Positions 48,827 through 62,552 of a stretch of DNA of 64,000 nt are shown here, in pieces. The notes under the pieces are model-generated. The model made no database searches and was not told the origin of the DNA. It worked only from the letters and a program-made list of their open reading frames with translations. The position numbers and the translations under genes are program-made. Position 1 is the first letter of the stretch, and every line of letters starts with the position of its first letter. Origin of the DNA: Parapristionchus giblindavisi (lineage: Eukaryota; Nematoda; Chromadorea; Rhabditida; Diplogasteridae); assembly GCA_943737045.1 (NCBI GenBank), contig CALSFV010000284.1, positions 5,001 to 69,000 on the forward strand. Reading direction: 5' to 3'.

Positions 48827-50451
48827 TCTCATTTCTAATCCATATTATTTTGAGAGAAGTCTACGAGAAGGATGTCAATCTCCATTGAATATATCTATCA
48901 ATCTTGACAAGCCATTTAATATCAATCCACTCTCACAATTTTCTCCACATATACAATATATTAAATCAAAATCATTTAAAGATGGAAAGAGTGGATCTAT
49001 TGTCACTTTCCCATCTATATCTTCATCTCTTTCTTTATTTATTCCTTCTCACCATTCTTATGGTAATCTCAATATTAGAGTAAGACCTATGCCTAAAGTA
49101 TAAATATCGAATGATTGTGCCATTTTGATCTCACATTATCACCAATTAAATTGTTACACTTTACCGGTTACCTTCGCAATTCTTTCACTATGTCTCACTT
49201 TGCTGCAATTAAAGATGTATTCATACGTTAATTTGAATATTTTGCTTGAATCACGCCTTATATCTCACAAATCGCATGATACTATAATAATGCATAAGGA
49301 TTATGGATGTGGGGTTAAAGAAATGTGTCGATAAGAAGAGAAAGATATAGAAGATGATGGTATGACTCACATTCATTCTGTCTATGATATGGATAGACAA
49401 CACATCATATCAAAGAGAAGAGACATACACATACAAAAAAAAACAAAGTGTTCACTCTTTTTTGTAAAACTATTCACTTGATGCAATATTCTAAATTGCG
49501 GTTCGTTTGTCTTTGACTTGGTCTGTGTTGATGTCCTCTTCTTCATACCCTACCAAATTGAACTAAACGAAGCACATGGTGTCCCGTCCATTCTCTATAC
49601 CCTCGTCTTCTTCTACACAACTATAGTGTCCTCTCATCCATTGACATCTCCGTTGATCCAATTCATTCTTAACAAAAGTCCTCCAACATCGTCAGTTCAT
49701 CCATCCACTATAGACTACTTCCTATACAATTATCATTCGTATATCTATCCTAATATTCGATATCATTCCAAGTCACATCCACAGTAATGGAATGTCATTT
49801 GAAAAGCGCAAACAAGCTTTGTTTCATTTTGGTCAAGTCTTATTGTTAGTCCAATAGAATGCCCTCATATATTGGTATCTCATCTCATCTCACTTCCTTT
49901 CTATTCTTCCTTCCTTTCATTCTTTCTTACTCTCTAGGTATCACATCTTCCTAGTTCTCTAAAAGCAGGCAAATACAAGCATCTATCTATGTATCGTTGA
50001 CTTCTACACGGTATCACTCTTACTCTCCCTCTCCATTTTATTCATTCTACCATACGTTCAAAACACTGCCAAACTATAAGCAAGTCCATCTAACTATTTC
50101 CTATACTATACAAGCAATAGCATTACAATGTCCGTAAAAGGAGAAAAAAAGCTTTATTTCCTTCATTTTCTCTAGCTGTTCTCACACTATTCACTGACTG
50201 TCAATATGACTGTTGTGTATAAAATACTCATAAATTCACAATGAAATATATTTCACTTCAATATATGTTTCTATTATTAAACATCACTTCATAAACATTT
50301 ACATCTGTTCTTCTTTTCTCAATTAATTTCGTCCCTTAATTAGACACTTCTTCTCATATTTCTTCTCCCTTCGTATTTTGAGATTCTCGATGCTGTTTTC
50401 CTCTCTTTTTATTGAATTCTTTTCCTCTATCTTCTCTCTTTCACAACTCAG
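48827..50451. other. Region between the F-box gene and villin
   Basis: Holds an open frame of 72 codons (48885-49103) that may be a further F-box exon, then AT- and CT-rich sequence with no recognised gene. Confidence 0.4.
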
Positions 50452-53400
50452 ATGGTCTCAATGTATGATGATGTTGGTACTAAAGAAGGTATACGAATAT
50501 GGAGAATCATTGTGAGTCTTTAGTCCCATTATTATCATTTTTATCAACCTTTGCCTTCTCTTCAGAAAATGAGAATGGTTCCAGTCCCTATGACAGAATT
50601 TGGAAGTTTCTACACAGGAGATTGCTACGTTGTTCTAAGGGTGTCTTCATTGCTTTTATAATTCATTGATCACCTATCATTATTTACAGACATATGGTAC
50701 TCCTCCTCGTTCATGGAATCTTCATTTTTGGATAGGAAATGGAGCATCTAATGATGAGATTGCTGCTGTTGCTATTGAAGTAAGTCAAAGACATCAAATA
50801 ATGATCAATGGTTAACACAGAAAGGGTTCAGGCCGTTCAAGTCGATCGTCATCTCGATTGTCAAGCTGTTCAATTCAGAGAAACTCAAGGGAAAGAATCA
50901 TCCCAATTCGTTAGTTATTTCCGCCATGGAATACGGTAATTAATGGAAAAAATTGACAATAGAAAAAATAATAAACGAATATTGCAGATATCTAGATGGA
51001 GGAGTTGAAAGTGCATTGAAAAGTAGATATGGAGAGAAGGAGAAAAGACTGTTTCATGTCAAAGGGGCTAAAAATATCAGAGTCCAGCAGGTTTGCCAAT
51101 ATGAAATATGAAATAACGAAAATAAAATGTCATAGGTCCCTCTATCAATTGACTCACTCAACAAAGGTGATGTTTTTATTCTGGATACTGTAGATATAAT
51201 CTTCATTTGGAATGGACCTGAGAGTAACAATCGAGAGAAGATAAAGGTAATACTGTAGTAGATACTGTATTACAGTAATATTATCTACTGAAGGGTGCGG
51301 AGATGGGTAGAGATATTCGAGCAGAGCATGGACACAAATCTAAATTAGAGATCATAGGTGATAACCATACGGTATTCAATTTCTTAAATGTTCATACTTT
51401 CAGATACTGATTGGGCAACAAACTCTCGTTTCTTTTCTCATTTCGGAGTAAATGGAGTACCTTCTATAAAAGAAGGAGCAAAAGATGATGATGTAGAGAT
51501 CGAAAGGAAAGTGAAGAGAACGAGACTATTCAGGTACAATGAATAATATACAGTAATCACGATAAACAACAATTATCAATACAGAGTATCGGATGCAAGT
51601 GGTGTACTTGAAGTAAGAGAAATCGGTCCTCCATTCAGTTATATCGATCTCGATACTAATGTTAGATTAAGATATACACATTAGATCGTATACAGTAATA
51701 CATTCTAGGATTGTTTCTATCTTGATCTGGGTCATGAAATGTTCGCATGGATAGGAAGAAAATGTACCAAGAATGAGAAGGAACAAGTTTGGACAACAAT
51801 TGATGTTAGTTACTATCAGTCTCTAAGTATATCTAATCGTTATTCTGATCATACACAGAAATATCTTGCCGGTCACAAGTTATCAACACGAGATGTTAGA
51901 GTTACAAAGATTAATGAAGGGATGGAAACAGCACTATTCAAGGTTTCTTATCCATAAGCATACTCGATTAGACTATGTCCATACAGGCAGCATTGAGTTG
52001 GCCTCCATCTACACCAACAGAGAATACGGATATTATTGGTAAAGGAGGTAAAACTTCCACACAAAAAGGGAAAGTGACACAATGTTCTATTCAGTTGCTC
52101 GTTGTGATCGTTCTGACTCACTGGCTTTACCTATTCTCAAATCTCCAGAGTTGTGTAAATTTCAAAAAGATGACGGGAATGGAGAGAGGAAGGTCAGATT
52201 CATTTCAGTTAAATGAGAATCAATGAAATGTATTAAGGTGTGGAAAGTGGAAAGATTCACCTTAGTACCCGTTCCTGAACAAGATCATGGATTATTCTAT
52301 TCTGGAGATTCATATGTCATACTCTATCGTAGTAAAACATACACAAATGGAATTGTATACTTCTGGCTCGGGTAATATATTATAGGAACTATAATATCTA
52401 TGCATCTTTCATAGATGGACATCGAGTACAGATGAAAAGTCAGCTGCAGCTATATTGGCAACTCAAGTAGATCAACAAGAATGTAAAGGAATGGCTACTC
52501 AGGTATTATTCAATATTGTAAGTAAGTCAGTAGAATAAATACAGGCAAGAGTGGTTCAATCAAAAGAATCAGAACATTTCCTCTCTATTTTCGATGGATT
52601 AGTAGTTACTTTGACTGGAGGAGGAGCATCCGGATTCAAAAGCAGGTTAAGAGAAAATCTAAGATCAAAGATCAAAGAACAATGATGATTGCAGACATGA
52701 ACAAGATACATACGATCTCGATGGAACCAGACTATTCCAGATTAGGAATCAGAATGCAGCTCAAGTAAGAGTTGATATAGTGTGAATATACAAAATAAGT
52801 AATTGTAGGTAGAAGAACGTGCTTCATCTCTTAATAGCAACGATGTATTCATCCTCGAGACTCCAACTAAGAACTTCATCTGGTTAGGAAAGGGATCAAA
52901 TACTCGTGAGAAGGCTACAGCTGCAGCATGTAGTCTCAGATTGAGATTAAAGTGAGTATGTCTACCTTCAGTTCTTGTCTATTGATGAGGCCCAGCCAAC
53001 ATAGGGTGTCCAGAACCAAGGGCCAAAACATCCGACCATAGATTTTGACTTACAACTTGTTAGTCTCTTATCTTTCCTTTATTTCTCTTTACCATAACCG
53101 CAAGCCATTCCGTTTCCTTTCTTCATAAATATCATTTAATAATAACACTCAAGGACTCCTCTCGAATTAATACACGAAAATGAAGAGACAGCAGAATTCT
53201 GGACTGCTCTAGGAGGAAAGACGGAATATGCAACTGGGCCATCCCTTATTGTTAGTTACTCTTTAGTATTCTATAAACAGGATAGTATTGGTTATAGAAG
53301 AATGAGATCCATACAGCACTTCTCTTCCATTGTTCTAATGCACGAGGATATTTTCATACAGAACACATTCCTGAATTCTCTCAATCCGTATGTCCATATA

Positions 53401-54134
53401 TCTATAGACTCATCTAATCCCCTGTATAATAGGATCTAGAACCAGATGATGTCATGATTCTGGATACATTTGATGAAGTCTTTGTATGGATAGGAGAAGG
53501 AGCTAACGAAATGGAAAAGAGAAAATCACTCGATCTAGCTATAGTATGCAATACGATACTATCTAAGAGTTCATTGATATATTTTGAGAAATACATTTCA
53601 TCTCAAATGGGAGGATATCGTAAACTGGACGATACTGCTATGTTTGTAGTGAAACAAGGATTCGAACCTGTTAACTTCATTGGTCATTTTGGTAGTTGGG
53701 ATCCACATTATTGGCAGGTATCACTTCATTCAATCCCTTTATCCAAGATTTATCTATCAGATCAATTACAATTATGAACGATTGAAGAGACAACTAACAA
53801 TGGATGAACCTCCTGTTATGTCTATCAAGGTTATATTTCTATGGATCATAGAATAATAGATGTATCTTTCATTATCTAGGAAGCATTATCCAAGTACGAT
53901 AAGAAGTATTCGGTTGAGATTCTTCGTCAGACAAAAGATAAACTACCTGACGGAGTTGATGCTGTTCATAAAGAGGTAGTCTATTCCTAGACTTTGATCT
54001 TTGATCTTTATCTCTTCTAGAAACATTTGACCGATGAAGAATTCGAGGTAGTATTCTCAATGACTCGTTCATCATTTGAACAACTTTCACCATGGAAACA
54101 AAAAGATCACAAGAAGAATGTTGGATTATTCTAG
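50452..54134 (+). CDS. Villin (six gelsolin repeats plus headpiece)
   Basis: ATG at 50452 lies directly after a CTCAG acceptor-like site. More than 20 short exons run to TAG at 54134. Gelsolin repeat signatures appear in order: GIRIWRI...MVPVPMTEFGSFYTGDCYVV with WIGNGASNDE; GDVFILDTVDIIFIWNGPES; RLFRVSDASG...CFYLDLGHEMFAWIG; VWKVERFTLVPVPEQDHGLF YSGDSYVILY with YFWLGWTSSTDE; RLFQIRNQ...NDVFILETPTKNFIWLGKG; and DDVMILDTFDEVFVWIGEGA. The C-terminus is a villin headpiece: KHLTDEEFEVVFSMTRSSFE, then PWKQKDHKKNVGLF, with the basic KK...GLF F-actin cap. Villin caps, severs and bundles actin in a calcium-dependent way, typically in microvilli. The frame is intact throughout, with one 49-bp intron (52047-52095) inside the repeat 3-4 linker. 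Confidence 0.92.
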
Positions 54135-54977
54135 AATGATATTGATTATATTTATCCATACTAGAATAACTACACTACTTAACTCATATCTATTCCTTCT
54201 CAGAATGTGCAACATATATTCTTCTTAGTCCTCCTACATCCAATTCAATCTATTCAACCGTAGAAATTGCCAAAAAGCCTTCGCTATACCAAATAAAGGA
54301 AACGCGCTTTCAACCTACTCTATCTCTCTCTATATTCTATTCCATTATCTTGCTTCATATCATTGTTCACTTTCGGTTCCTATCCACAGTCTATTTGTAT
54401 GATAAATAAGCTTCACTTCATACAATAACATAAGGGAACTTCTGATTGAGTTCATTAGTAGAATACTAGGAATAGATTGTACCGAAACATGAATAAGTGA
54501 ACTAATCACAATGAGTAATCAAAGACAAATAGAGATGATAGATGGTGAGTTGATGGAGAGACAACGCTAATCAGTCAATTATTATAATATTTCATAATCA
54601 ATATAATCAATTCGTTCTCTTTAGTTCATTTCTCATTTGCATTCATATTGAAGTCATTTGTTATGTAATTCTTCTTCTCTTCAGTTCATTCATTTCAATG
54701 TTCATTGTATCTTCTTGTTATATCAGTCATTTTTTATCAATCAAAATAATATGGGAGGAATGAGATGATGATGATGATGATAAGTGTGGAATGACTAATT
54801 ATACACGTAGAAATGGATAAATGGATGGGAATGAACCCATACAATAATTAGATCAATATAGTGTATTGAATCGAATCGATTAGATATATGAGATGAATGA
54901 TAATGCAAGTGATTGATGATAGTTGAGTGCAGAATGAACAATTGATAAGAATAATCTATATATCTACTAGATATTAA
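54135..54977. other. Convergent intergenic spacer
   Basis: Between the villin stop (+) and the stop of the small membrane-protein gene (-). AT-rich; no feature recognised. Confidence 0.5.
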
Positions 54978-55513
54978 CTATAAATTGAATACAGTTCGTT
55001 GTGCTAACATATGAATAACTCGTGTATCCTTTCGTGGAGATCGTCTACCATCCAGACATAGATACATCGACCACATTAGAACCATCAAGATTGATATTAC
55101 CACGTATGCCATACTGTATATGTATTAACTATTCATTGTCTACTATTATCTTCAATATTTAATATTCTATTAAATAGGTCGAATAGTTAGGTTATCGGTA
55201 TTCAAAATCCGGTCAGGTTTTTTCGATTTTTGTGACATTTTGCCTCAAAATCCGGTCATGCTTGGTACTTTGTAACATACTTTTCGACCTGTGTTATATT
55301 CTTTCAGTCTTTTTGAAGTACATTGGAAAATGTTTCTTTTGATATCATAAATAAAGTAATAATGATATAAAATAGATTTAAATATTGATACCTGACCCAA
55401 AATACGACCCGTTCTCTTGTCCATTCACCAGTAAAGAATAATAATTGAGTAGTAGATGAAGATATTGTTGTATTTGATTCTTTTATCTCTCTTGATGATA
55501 CTATTCCATCCAT
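54978..55513 (-). CDS. Small single-pass membrane protein, 85 residues, unknown function
   Basis: Two exons, 55392-55513 and 54978-55113, in phase. The N-terminal 38 residues are polar (MDGIVSSREIKESNTTISSS). One hydrophobic helix follows (VVFWVSMAYVVISILMVLMW), then a basic tail (CLDGRRSPRKDTRVIHMLAQR). Positive charges after the helix suggest a cytosolic C-terminus, by the positive-inside rule. I do not recognise the family. The ATG lies 8 nt beyond the TRMT10C stop on the same strand, and a CATATAG acceptor-like site lies 12 bp before that stop, so it may be the second cistron of a dicistronic unit released by trans-splicing (inference). Its intron carries a CATAGGTCG MITE. Confidence 0.7.
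55173..55293. mobile_element. hAT-like MITE, CATAGGTCG family, copy 4
   Basis: 121 bp, beginning AATAGGTCGAATAG and ending TTTTCGACCTGTG, with the shared interior AAATCCGGTCAGGTTTT and TTGGTACTTTGTAACATACT. No exact 8-bp duplication remains. It lies in the intron of the small membrane-protein gene. Confidence 0.8.
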
Positions 55514-55521
55514 TATATCTT

Positions 55522-58500
55522 CTATTCTCTATATGATGAAGATGATGAACGTCTACCTCTACAATACAATGGAATGGATTAGAAAGAATGAATGAAAGTA
55601 CGAATAGAGTTCATTGAGAGATATATACTATTAGTGAATGAAGAACATGTAAACAATTAAGAAGATAATGAACAAAGAGAAGAAGAGAATGAAGAGGAAG
55701 AGGATAATGAAATAGATGAGACATTAAATGAAATGAACAAGTACTATGAAGATGTAACCGAAATCAAAAGAATTAAGAATGATATTATAATGATATAACT
55801 CTTATTTGAAAGAGAGATCAAATGTATTCAATCCTTCTATTCATTTATCTCTTCATCTTATCAACTCCCTCACTTCACACTATCTGACATATGTTCTCAT
55901 CCAATTGATATGAGAATACACTCAATAAATGAATGATCCAATGATTGAAAACCATTTGATGTTATAGACTATGAATAGAGTAGAATATAAGAATAGAATG
56001 AAGGAATGAGAAGGAGTACTAATGAATAGATGATATATGATGATGGAATGAATGAATGAATGATAGATAAAGTAAGAGGAAGAGATAGTGATAGAAGAAG
56101 GAATAGATAGATGGATGAATAATGGAGAAGGAGAATGAGATAAGGAAGACAATACATACTTATATTTATGATGAAGAATATATAGAATGAGAGAATGAGT
56201 ATATGAAGGTTGTCATGTATGAGAAGAATGAAGATGGAATCAAGTAGAAGGAAGATGAAGAACGAGGAAGAGGATGGAGGATGAAGGAGTGATAGGATAC
56301 GAAGAAGAAGAAGAAGAAGAAGAAGAAGTGAATTATGTCAATGAAGAAGAAGAAGACAACTAAGAGAAATCAAGTAGAAGAAGTCATGAATGGAGTCAGA
56401 ATGAAGACGATAGAGGAGGAGGGGAGGGGAAGGAGGAGGGGGGGGGAGAGGGGAGGAGAGGGAGGAGATAGGAGAGATGAGGGAGGAGATTGAGAGTATG
56501 CATCAGTAGTTAGTTAGAGTAACATCCAAATGATTTCAATAAGTGAAAGAAGGAGATAACTAATAAGATTGAGAGATATGAATGATGTCAAGATAGTGGA
56601 TGAATTATTTCTTCATAGTCAAATGATATAATTATGAATGATTCATATCATCTTATCAATAACAACAAATATATTGACATGATATCGAATCAAACATGAT
56701 ACCTAATATATACTCTATGTGGGTTCAATGTCGAGCCAAGAACGCTATTCCTATTTTCAATGAATTACGCAACAAACTGTATATTAGTGGATATTTTCAA
56801 TAAAGTTTAAATGTCGGCGAGAAGAAAATAAATTCCTAGAATATAAAAGACAGAGAGTGAGATATATAGACTTGAAGATGTGACTGATGAGAGACAATTT
56901 CAATTACATCTACATAGAATACAGTATCCTTCTTACACCTTATCTTCATATGAGATAGATACAGTATGAATATATAGAGAAAGAAGAAGAAGAGGATATG
57001 GAGAGAATATGAAATGAGAGAGGAGGATATAGAGGTATGGGATATGTTATTATCTTTATGCTTATGACACTTATCTCAGTCTCATTCTCGTATTATTCAT
57101 CTCTTTCATTCATTCTATCGTTTCTATTTAATAAATGATGATTATGATCATATATTCATATCTACTCGATACAATACATCTACAGTATACCTATGAAGTG
57201 TATAAGTGCGATAATAATTGTCACTCTTAATATCAAACATTGGGATAAAAGAGGATCATAGATGGATATAGATGAAAGATATGATTATAATGAGTCCTAA
57301 TGAAGTGTTAGGAAGAAGATGAAATGATTGAATAGAAATCATAAATAGTATCAATATATCCTCTCCTCATCTTTATCTTCTCTTTTGCTTTTCACAAGAA
57401 ACAGGAAAAGAGAAGAAGAAATAAGAGAAGAGTCTATCCATAGAGTGAAGAGAATCTGAATTGAGTCTAAATCAAGAGAAGAAGAAGAGGAAGAGAAGGA
57501 GGAGGAGGAGAATGAATATATGGAGAGAGACATTGATAGAAATAACCATATCATAATTCAATCTATTCATTCTATATATTGAAATAAGAAGGGTAAGAAG
57601 AATATGATAGAAAGATATGCTTCATTCCTATTTAATTATTTCATTCATCTATTCTCTCTTTCATAATTAGATCGGAAGGTTAAGAATGAACTATCTAAGA
57701 TCTTTCTCATTCTATTTTATACAAATGAGAATAGAAGAGGAAAGAAATGAAGAAGGAATAAAATGAAAGAAGAAGATTGAATGAGAGAAGAAACACGCGA
57801 TTAATGAAAAGATGAATGAAAGATGATACTATTGATAGATAGTATTACTAGTTACTCTATGTATATGATACACTGAATGAATCAAACATTCAACATATAA
57901 AATTTATAAGATAGACAAGTATATAATAGAGTAATACCTGGTTGAATAGTCTTTCCTCTTTCTATCTCTATTTCTTTCTTCTATATTCTTATATTTCTCC
58001 TTCAGTATTCTTACTGTATTCTCCTTTGACATCTCTTGTACTGCGCATTTAAATGCCTACAAATAAAATGAGTTCTTGAACGAATGGATAGAAGTTAGTA
58101 TCCACATAGTATCTTATTGTTAGAATGAATTAATAATAATAATAACAACAATAATAGATATGTCCATATGTGGGCGCTAGCCGCAAGACCCGCCCGATTT
58201 TTTCACCCAACCCACCCGATTTTCCCAAAAATCACCCAAGAAAATGAAATATCAAAAATTATTATATATAAATGCTCCATATTCTGCCTCCGACCCTCCC
58301 GATTTTAATTTCCAGCGGCAATGGCCGCCCACGTAGGGATATGACACAGTACAAGAGTCGTACAAAGAATGAAAGACTAGATCTACTTCCTTCCCAAGTC
58401 AATCTAACTTTTCGTCTACTCAATTCTTTTCATCTTTTCCGATAATGTCTTCAACTTCTTAACTAATCCAATGGAAACTTCTCACACTATAATACTATTA

Positions 58501-61500
58501 TTAGCTTCTTTCTATTCCTTCTTAATCTATCTTCTTCTTCTTCTTCATATTCTCATCAACTCCATAGATAGACTACTACGACTCCCCCTTCCCTTCCATC
58601 TCTCTCGTACTCATCAAAAGTCCTCTTCTATTTATTCTCATACAACTAATAATCTCACGTCAAAAGTTAGAGAAAATAGATAAGTGAAGAAGTATGTCTA
58701 TGTCATAATAACAGAAGAGTATACCTTGAATGACTCTATTGCTTCATAGTATTCCTTCATAGTCTTTCCATTTCTATTCTTTCTCTTCTCTACTAATATA
58801 TTCTTATTGATTGATTCTTTCCATTCATTTCCTATACACCAATCACGTAGAGTTGATACATATTCCCATAATGGAATACGTGATATCGAATCTGCCATAC
58901 TGTAATCAATAAATTAATTATCATATCCAATTACGCAACGACAAACATTACAATCTATGAGATAGTCCAATTGCTAACAAAGTACCGTTAAAATGGAAAA
59001 GTTGAACTTTTGTGACAAAATTTGACAAAGGTTCACATCATTTTTTTTTTTTTTTTTTTTATTTATAATTAGATGCAGTTGCAAGTTTTTTTGATTGGTT
59101 GAGTGGAGTATCAGTATGCTCGTTCAATAGGAATAACGCTGTTTTGTAAAACTGGAATAAGGTAGGATTTTCTACCGTATACCAGTTGTGCGCAGTGATT
59201 CATTCTATCATACAACTACAATTCACCGTATAGTAATGTAATGATAGGTACATCCATAATTGGGCGATCAAATCACGATGGGAGCACCTTTACAGCAAGA
59301 TTGTATGCCACAGTATACCAATTTTTGCTCTACAGCATTCGCAGTTAATTTTTGTTCACTTTTCTCCTGCATAAGTGCATTAGGAAAAGACATCCGCACA
59401 AAATAGCATTAGATAATAACGTGAAAATGAATGAACGTGAAAATGTTAAAAATGGACACTTTTATCGCAGAATTTTATCGCAAACGTTTCACTTTTCCCC
59501 CATTTTGACGTTATGCAAAAGCAAAAGGTAAGATATAAATAGTAATGATCATACTTGATATGTTTATGTAATGGTATACGATATGTATTGAGTCCTTCTG
59601 CTATTGCTGCTGTTGATGATGAAGTTGAATGATTACCATCTGATGATAAGCACAATACTATTCCCTATAATTATTAGATTAATCAATAGTTACAGTAATC
59701 AATACAGTACTTCAATATTCTTAGGAAGTCGATCAGGCAGAAATCGTTGTGCACGTTGAGAAATGTAGATGATATCTTCTGTAAAATATATAAATTTTGT
59801 TGTTGCTAACCTATTTAAGGATAATCTAACTAGGGGGAAAGGGGATATTCAACCATTTTCAATGTTCATCTGACCAGTAATAAGACGCTCATATTTATGA
59901 TGCCCAGATCATAATAAATGCGTCAAATACCTTGAAGATAAAGTAGAATGAAGAGTAATTACCTTTAGGTACATTAGGGAGTACTTGTGTAACAGATCTA
60001 GGTGATACAGTAGGAGCAAATGGATGTGATCGAAATGAAGATGAATTGATTGATGATGAAGGAGGACCATATAGGAAATACCAATGTCTGTAATATATGT
60101 ATATATATAATATACTAATATGATTGTGAATGATACCTCTTGATAAGTTCTGATAATTGTTTATCAGGACGAAGATTAGCAATTGAGATATTAAATGGAT
60201 GAGGTGATGACCAATTCTGATCATGTATCTCTTGAACTGATCTGAATATTGAACCATCTCTATAAGAGATCTTCATTCAAACAAACCTTGTGAAAAGAGG
60301 TTGAGTACGTGTAGAGAAAGTAGATAAGAATCGTGCATCAATGATTAATCGAGGTAGATCAGAAGTGATTGAACATCGATCACGTGACCATAGACGACTG
60401 CCGTATATAGCATCCATTTGTTCTATAAAACACACTATCTTAGAAAATCGACATAGGTGCGGTATCGACGAAAAATGGATTTTTCTGTTTTATGTATGAT
60501 AATTACAGGCTCAATGAGTGAAGTTCACTGGTACTTGGAAATTTCTTCCAATTGAAAATTCGCTTCAGGAGGTGACCACACTACGATTTGGCGCCTTTTC
60601 CTAAAAGGTTAATTTCGAATCCAATCGATGCGGGAGTGGACGCAATCGACTCCTTAGCTAATTCTAAGAAACTATTGTCAAGGGGAGTTTTTCGATCAAC
60701 GGTCAACGAAGGCTGAAATTTTGAATTTTCGAAAAAAAGTTCACATTTAATTAATTTTCACTATTTTGCTTCAACAACCCTACGTTTTTTTATTTGCTTA
60801 ATCGCTTCTAAATATCATAACACAGCTTCAGTTTAAAAATCATAATTTTTAAAAAATACGATTACGGTGAATAAATCATTTTATAATGAAGTCGTGAATT
60901 ATGGTGTGGCACCTACAGTATCCCTAATCTATCAATTTAGAAATCTGGTAGTTTTAAACATATTTTACCGCTGTTCTTGACATGACTAAGGTATACGACT
61001 ACTCCTCGTCTTCGGAGTGCACCCGTGCCCAGGTGCTGATGTCGATGAAAATTGACATTTTTCGTAAATTGATCACTATTTCGTTGTTTGTTATCCATAA
61101 TCGATAAAGATTGGATTACTATACCATAGTATAATCTATGCAAACATACTAAAAAATGAAGAGAAACGGTTGACTTTGAAGAAAGTTATTGCTGAAAAAC
61201 CAAAATATCATAAAATATTGACCAGCACTGAACTGTGCAGGTGCACTCCGAAGACGAGGAGTAGTCGAATACCTTAGTCATGTCAAGAACAGCGGTAAAA
61301 TATGTTTAAAACTACCAGATTTCTAAATTGATAGATTCGGGATACTGTAGGTGCCACACCATAATTCACGACCTCATTATAAAATGATTTATTCACCGTA
61401 ATCGTATTTTTTAAAAATTATGATTTTTAAACTGAAGCTGTGTTATGATATTTAGAAGCGATTAAGCAAATAAAAAAACGTAGGGTTGTTGAAGCAAAAT

Positions 61501-62552
61501 AGTGAAAATTAATTAAATGTGAAATTTTTTTCGAAAATTCAAAATTCCAGCCTTCGTTGACCGTTGATCGAAAAACTCCCCTTGACAATAGTTTCTTAGA
61601 ATTAGCTAAGGAGTCGATTGCGTCCACTCCCGCATCGATTGGATTCGAAATTAACCTTTTAGGAAAAGGCGCCAAATCGTTGTGTGGTCACCCCCTGAAG
61701 CGAATTCTCAATTGGAAGAAATTTCCAAGTACCAGTGAGCTTCACTCATTGAGTCTGTACTTATCATACATAAAAAAGAAAAATCCATTTTTCATCGATA
61801 CCAAAAAATATCCCAGTTGTTGAATTCTCTCAGATAGTGTTTTATAATATCTCATCAATTGCATCATATCATTCAGCCTAAACCCATTTTCATTGAAAAC
61901 TAGATAGCCAAAAGAGCATACACAAAGATAACGTTTACTCTGTTATTGAAATGATTAAGAATGCTGTAACACAGTCCACTTACTCCTTAGATCTTGTCCT
62001 CGCAAATCAAATAGATTATACTCAGATGATTCTTTCTTTCCTACATCAATATCATCTTTTTCCTTAGTCGTGTGATCATTGTGAAGAGCGCGTAAGAAAT
62101 TGCATCTAAATTAAATTATTGAGATAGATGGATAGATGAAAGAATAGATGTGCCTTTCTTCAATGAGAGATATACTGAATAGAGATTCCCATTGAGAATC
62201 AGATAAAATAGGAAGTGATTCTGAACCGAAGAACTCTTTGTAAATCTGTAAATTATAAAGATAATACAACTGATGAAGGAAGTGTAGATACTCACGCCAA
62301 TTTCAGAGATCAAAGATGAAATTTTCTCCCCATCATGGCTTTGACGGACATACATACGTATGAATTCACGAGATGGCAACTGAATTGGTGTAGAATCCGT
62401 AGTTGATGAACTAAACATATTATGACTATAGAAACTAAAAATTTAATTAGAAATAGAATGAGATGATACCTCGACAAAGATATGGCTGAAGAACTGAACC
62501 GTAGTGACGAACTGTGGCGTATGAATAATCCGAATAAAGATCTTTCGATCAT
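55522..62552 (-). CDS. trmt10c: TRMT10C/MRPP1-like mitochondrial RNase P methyltransferase subunit
   Basis: Twelve phase-consistent exons: 62470-62552, 62296-62410, 62154-62245, 61984-62105, 60287-60422, 60137-60259, 59963-60087, 59711-59778, 59555-59664, 58725-58899, 57938-58056 and 55522-55558; 434 residues, near the human length. The N-terminus (MIERSLFGLFIRHSSSLRFS) is Arg/Ser-rich without acids after residue 3, like a mitochondrial presequence. The Trm10-type SPOUT core is seen in DLPRLIIDARFLSTFS, HPFNISIANL, the SELIKRHW helix, EDIIYISQRA, NIEGIVLCLSSDG (the knot region) and NTYRIPLHKHI. With MRPP2 and MRPP3 this protein forms the protein-only mitochondrial RNase P and methylates position 9 of tRNAs. 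The extreme C-terminal exon (GRRSSSSSYRE) is inferred across a 2.4-kb intron. The fourth intron contains a 1.4-kb palindrome; the third is GC-AG. Confidence 0.82.
58165..58337. mobile_element. hAT-like MITE, CATATGTGGGCG family
   Basis: 173 bp with ends CATATGTGGGCG and CGCCCACGTAGG, flanked by GATATGTC (58157-58164) and GATATGAC (58338-58345), a 7/8 match. The interior holds repeated CACCCGATTTT-like words. It lies in a TRMT10C intron. Confidence 0.7.
60423..61848. mobile_element. 1.4-kb palindromic element in a TRMT10C intron
   Basis: Arms of about 600 bp (60423-61022 and 61240-61848) are inverted and highly similar; the spacer is about 215 bp. The ends are TATAAAACACACTATCT and AGATAGTGTTTTATA, compatible with a TA target duplication. 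The frames seen in the arms are mirror copies without family similarity. Confidence 0.8.

Noticed and set aside
60895..61823. Frames in the 60-62 kb palindrome
   Set aside because: Mirror copies in both arms, inside a TRMT10C intron.
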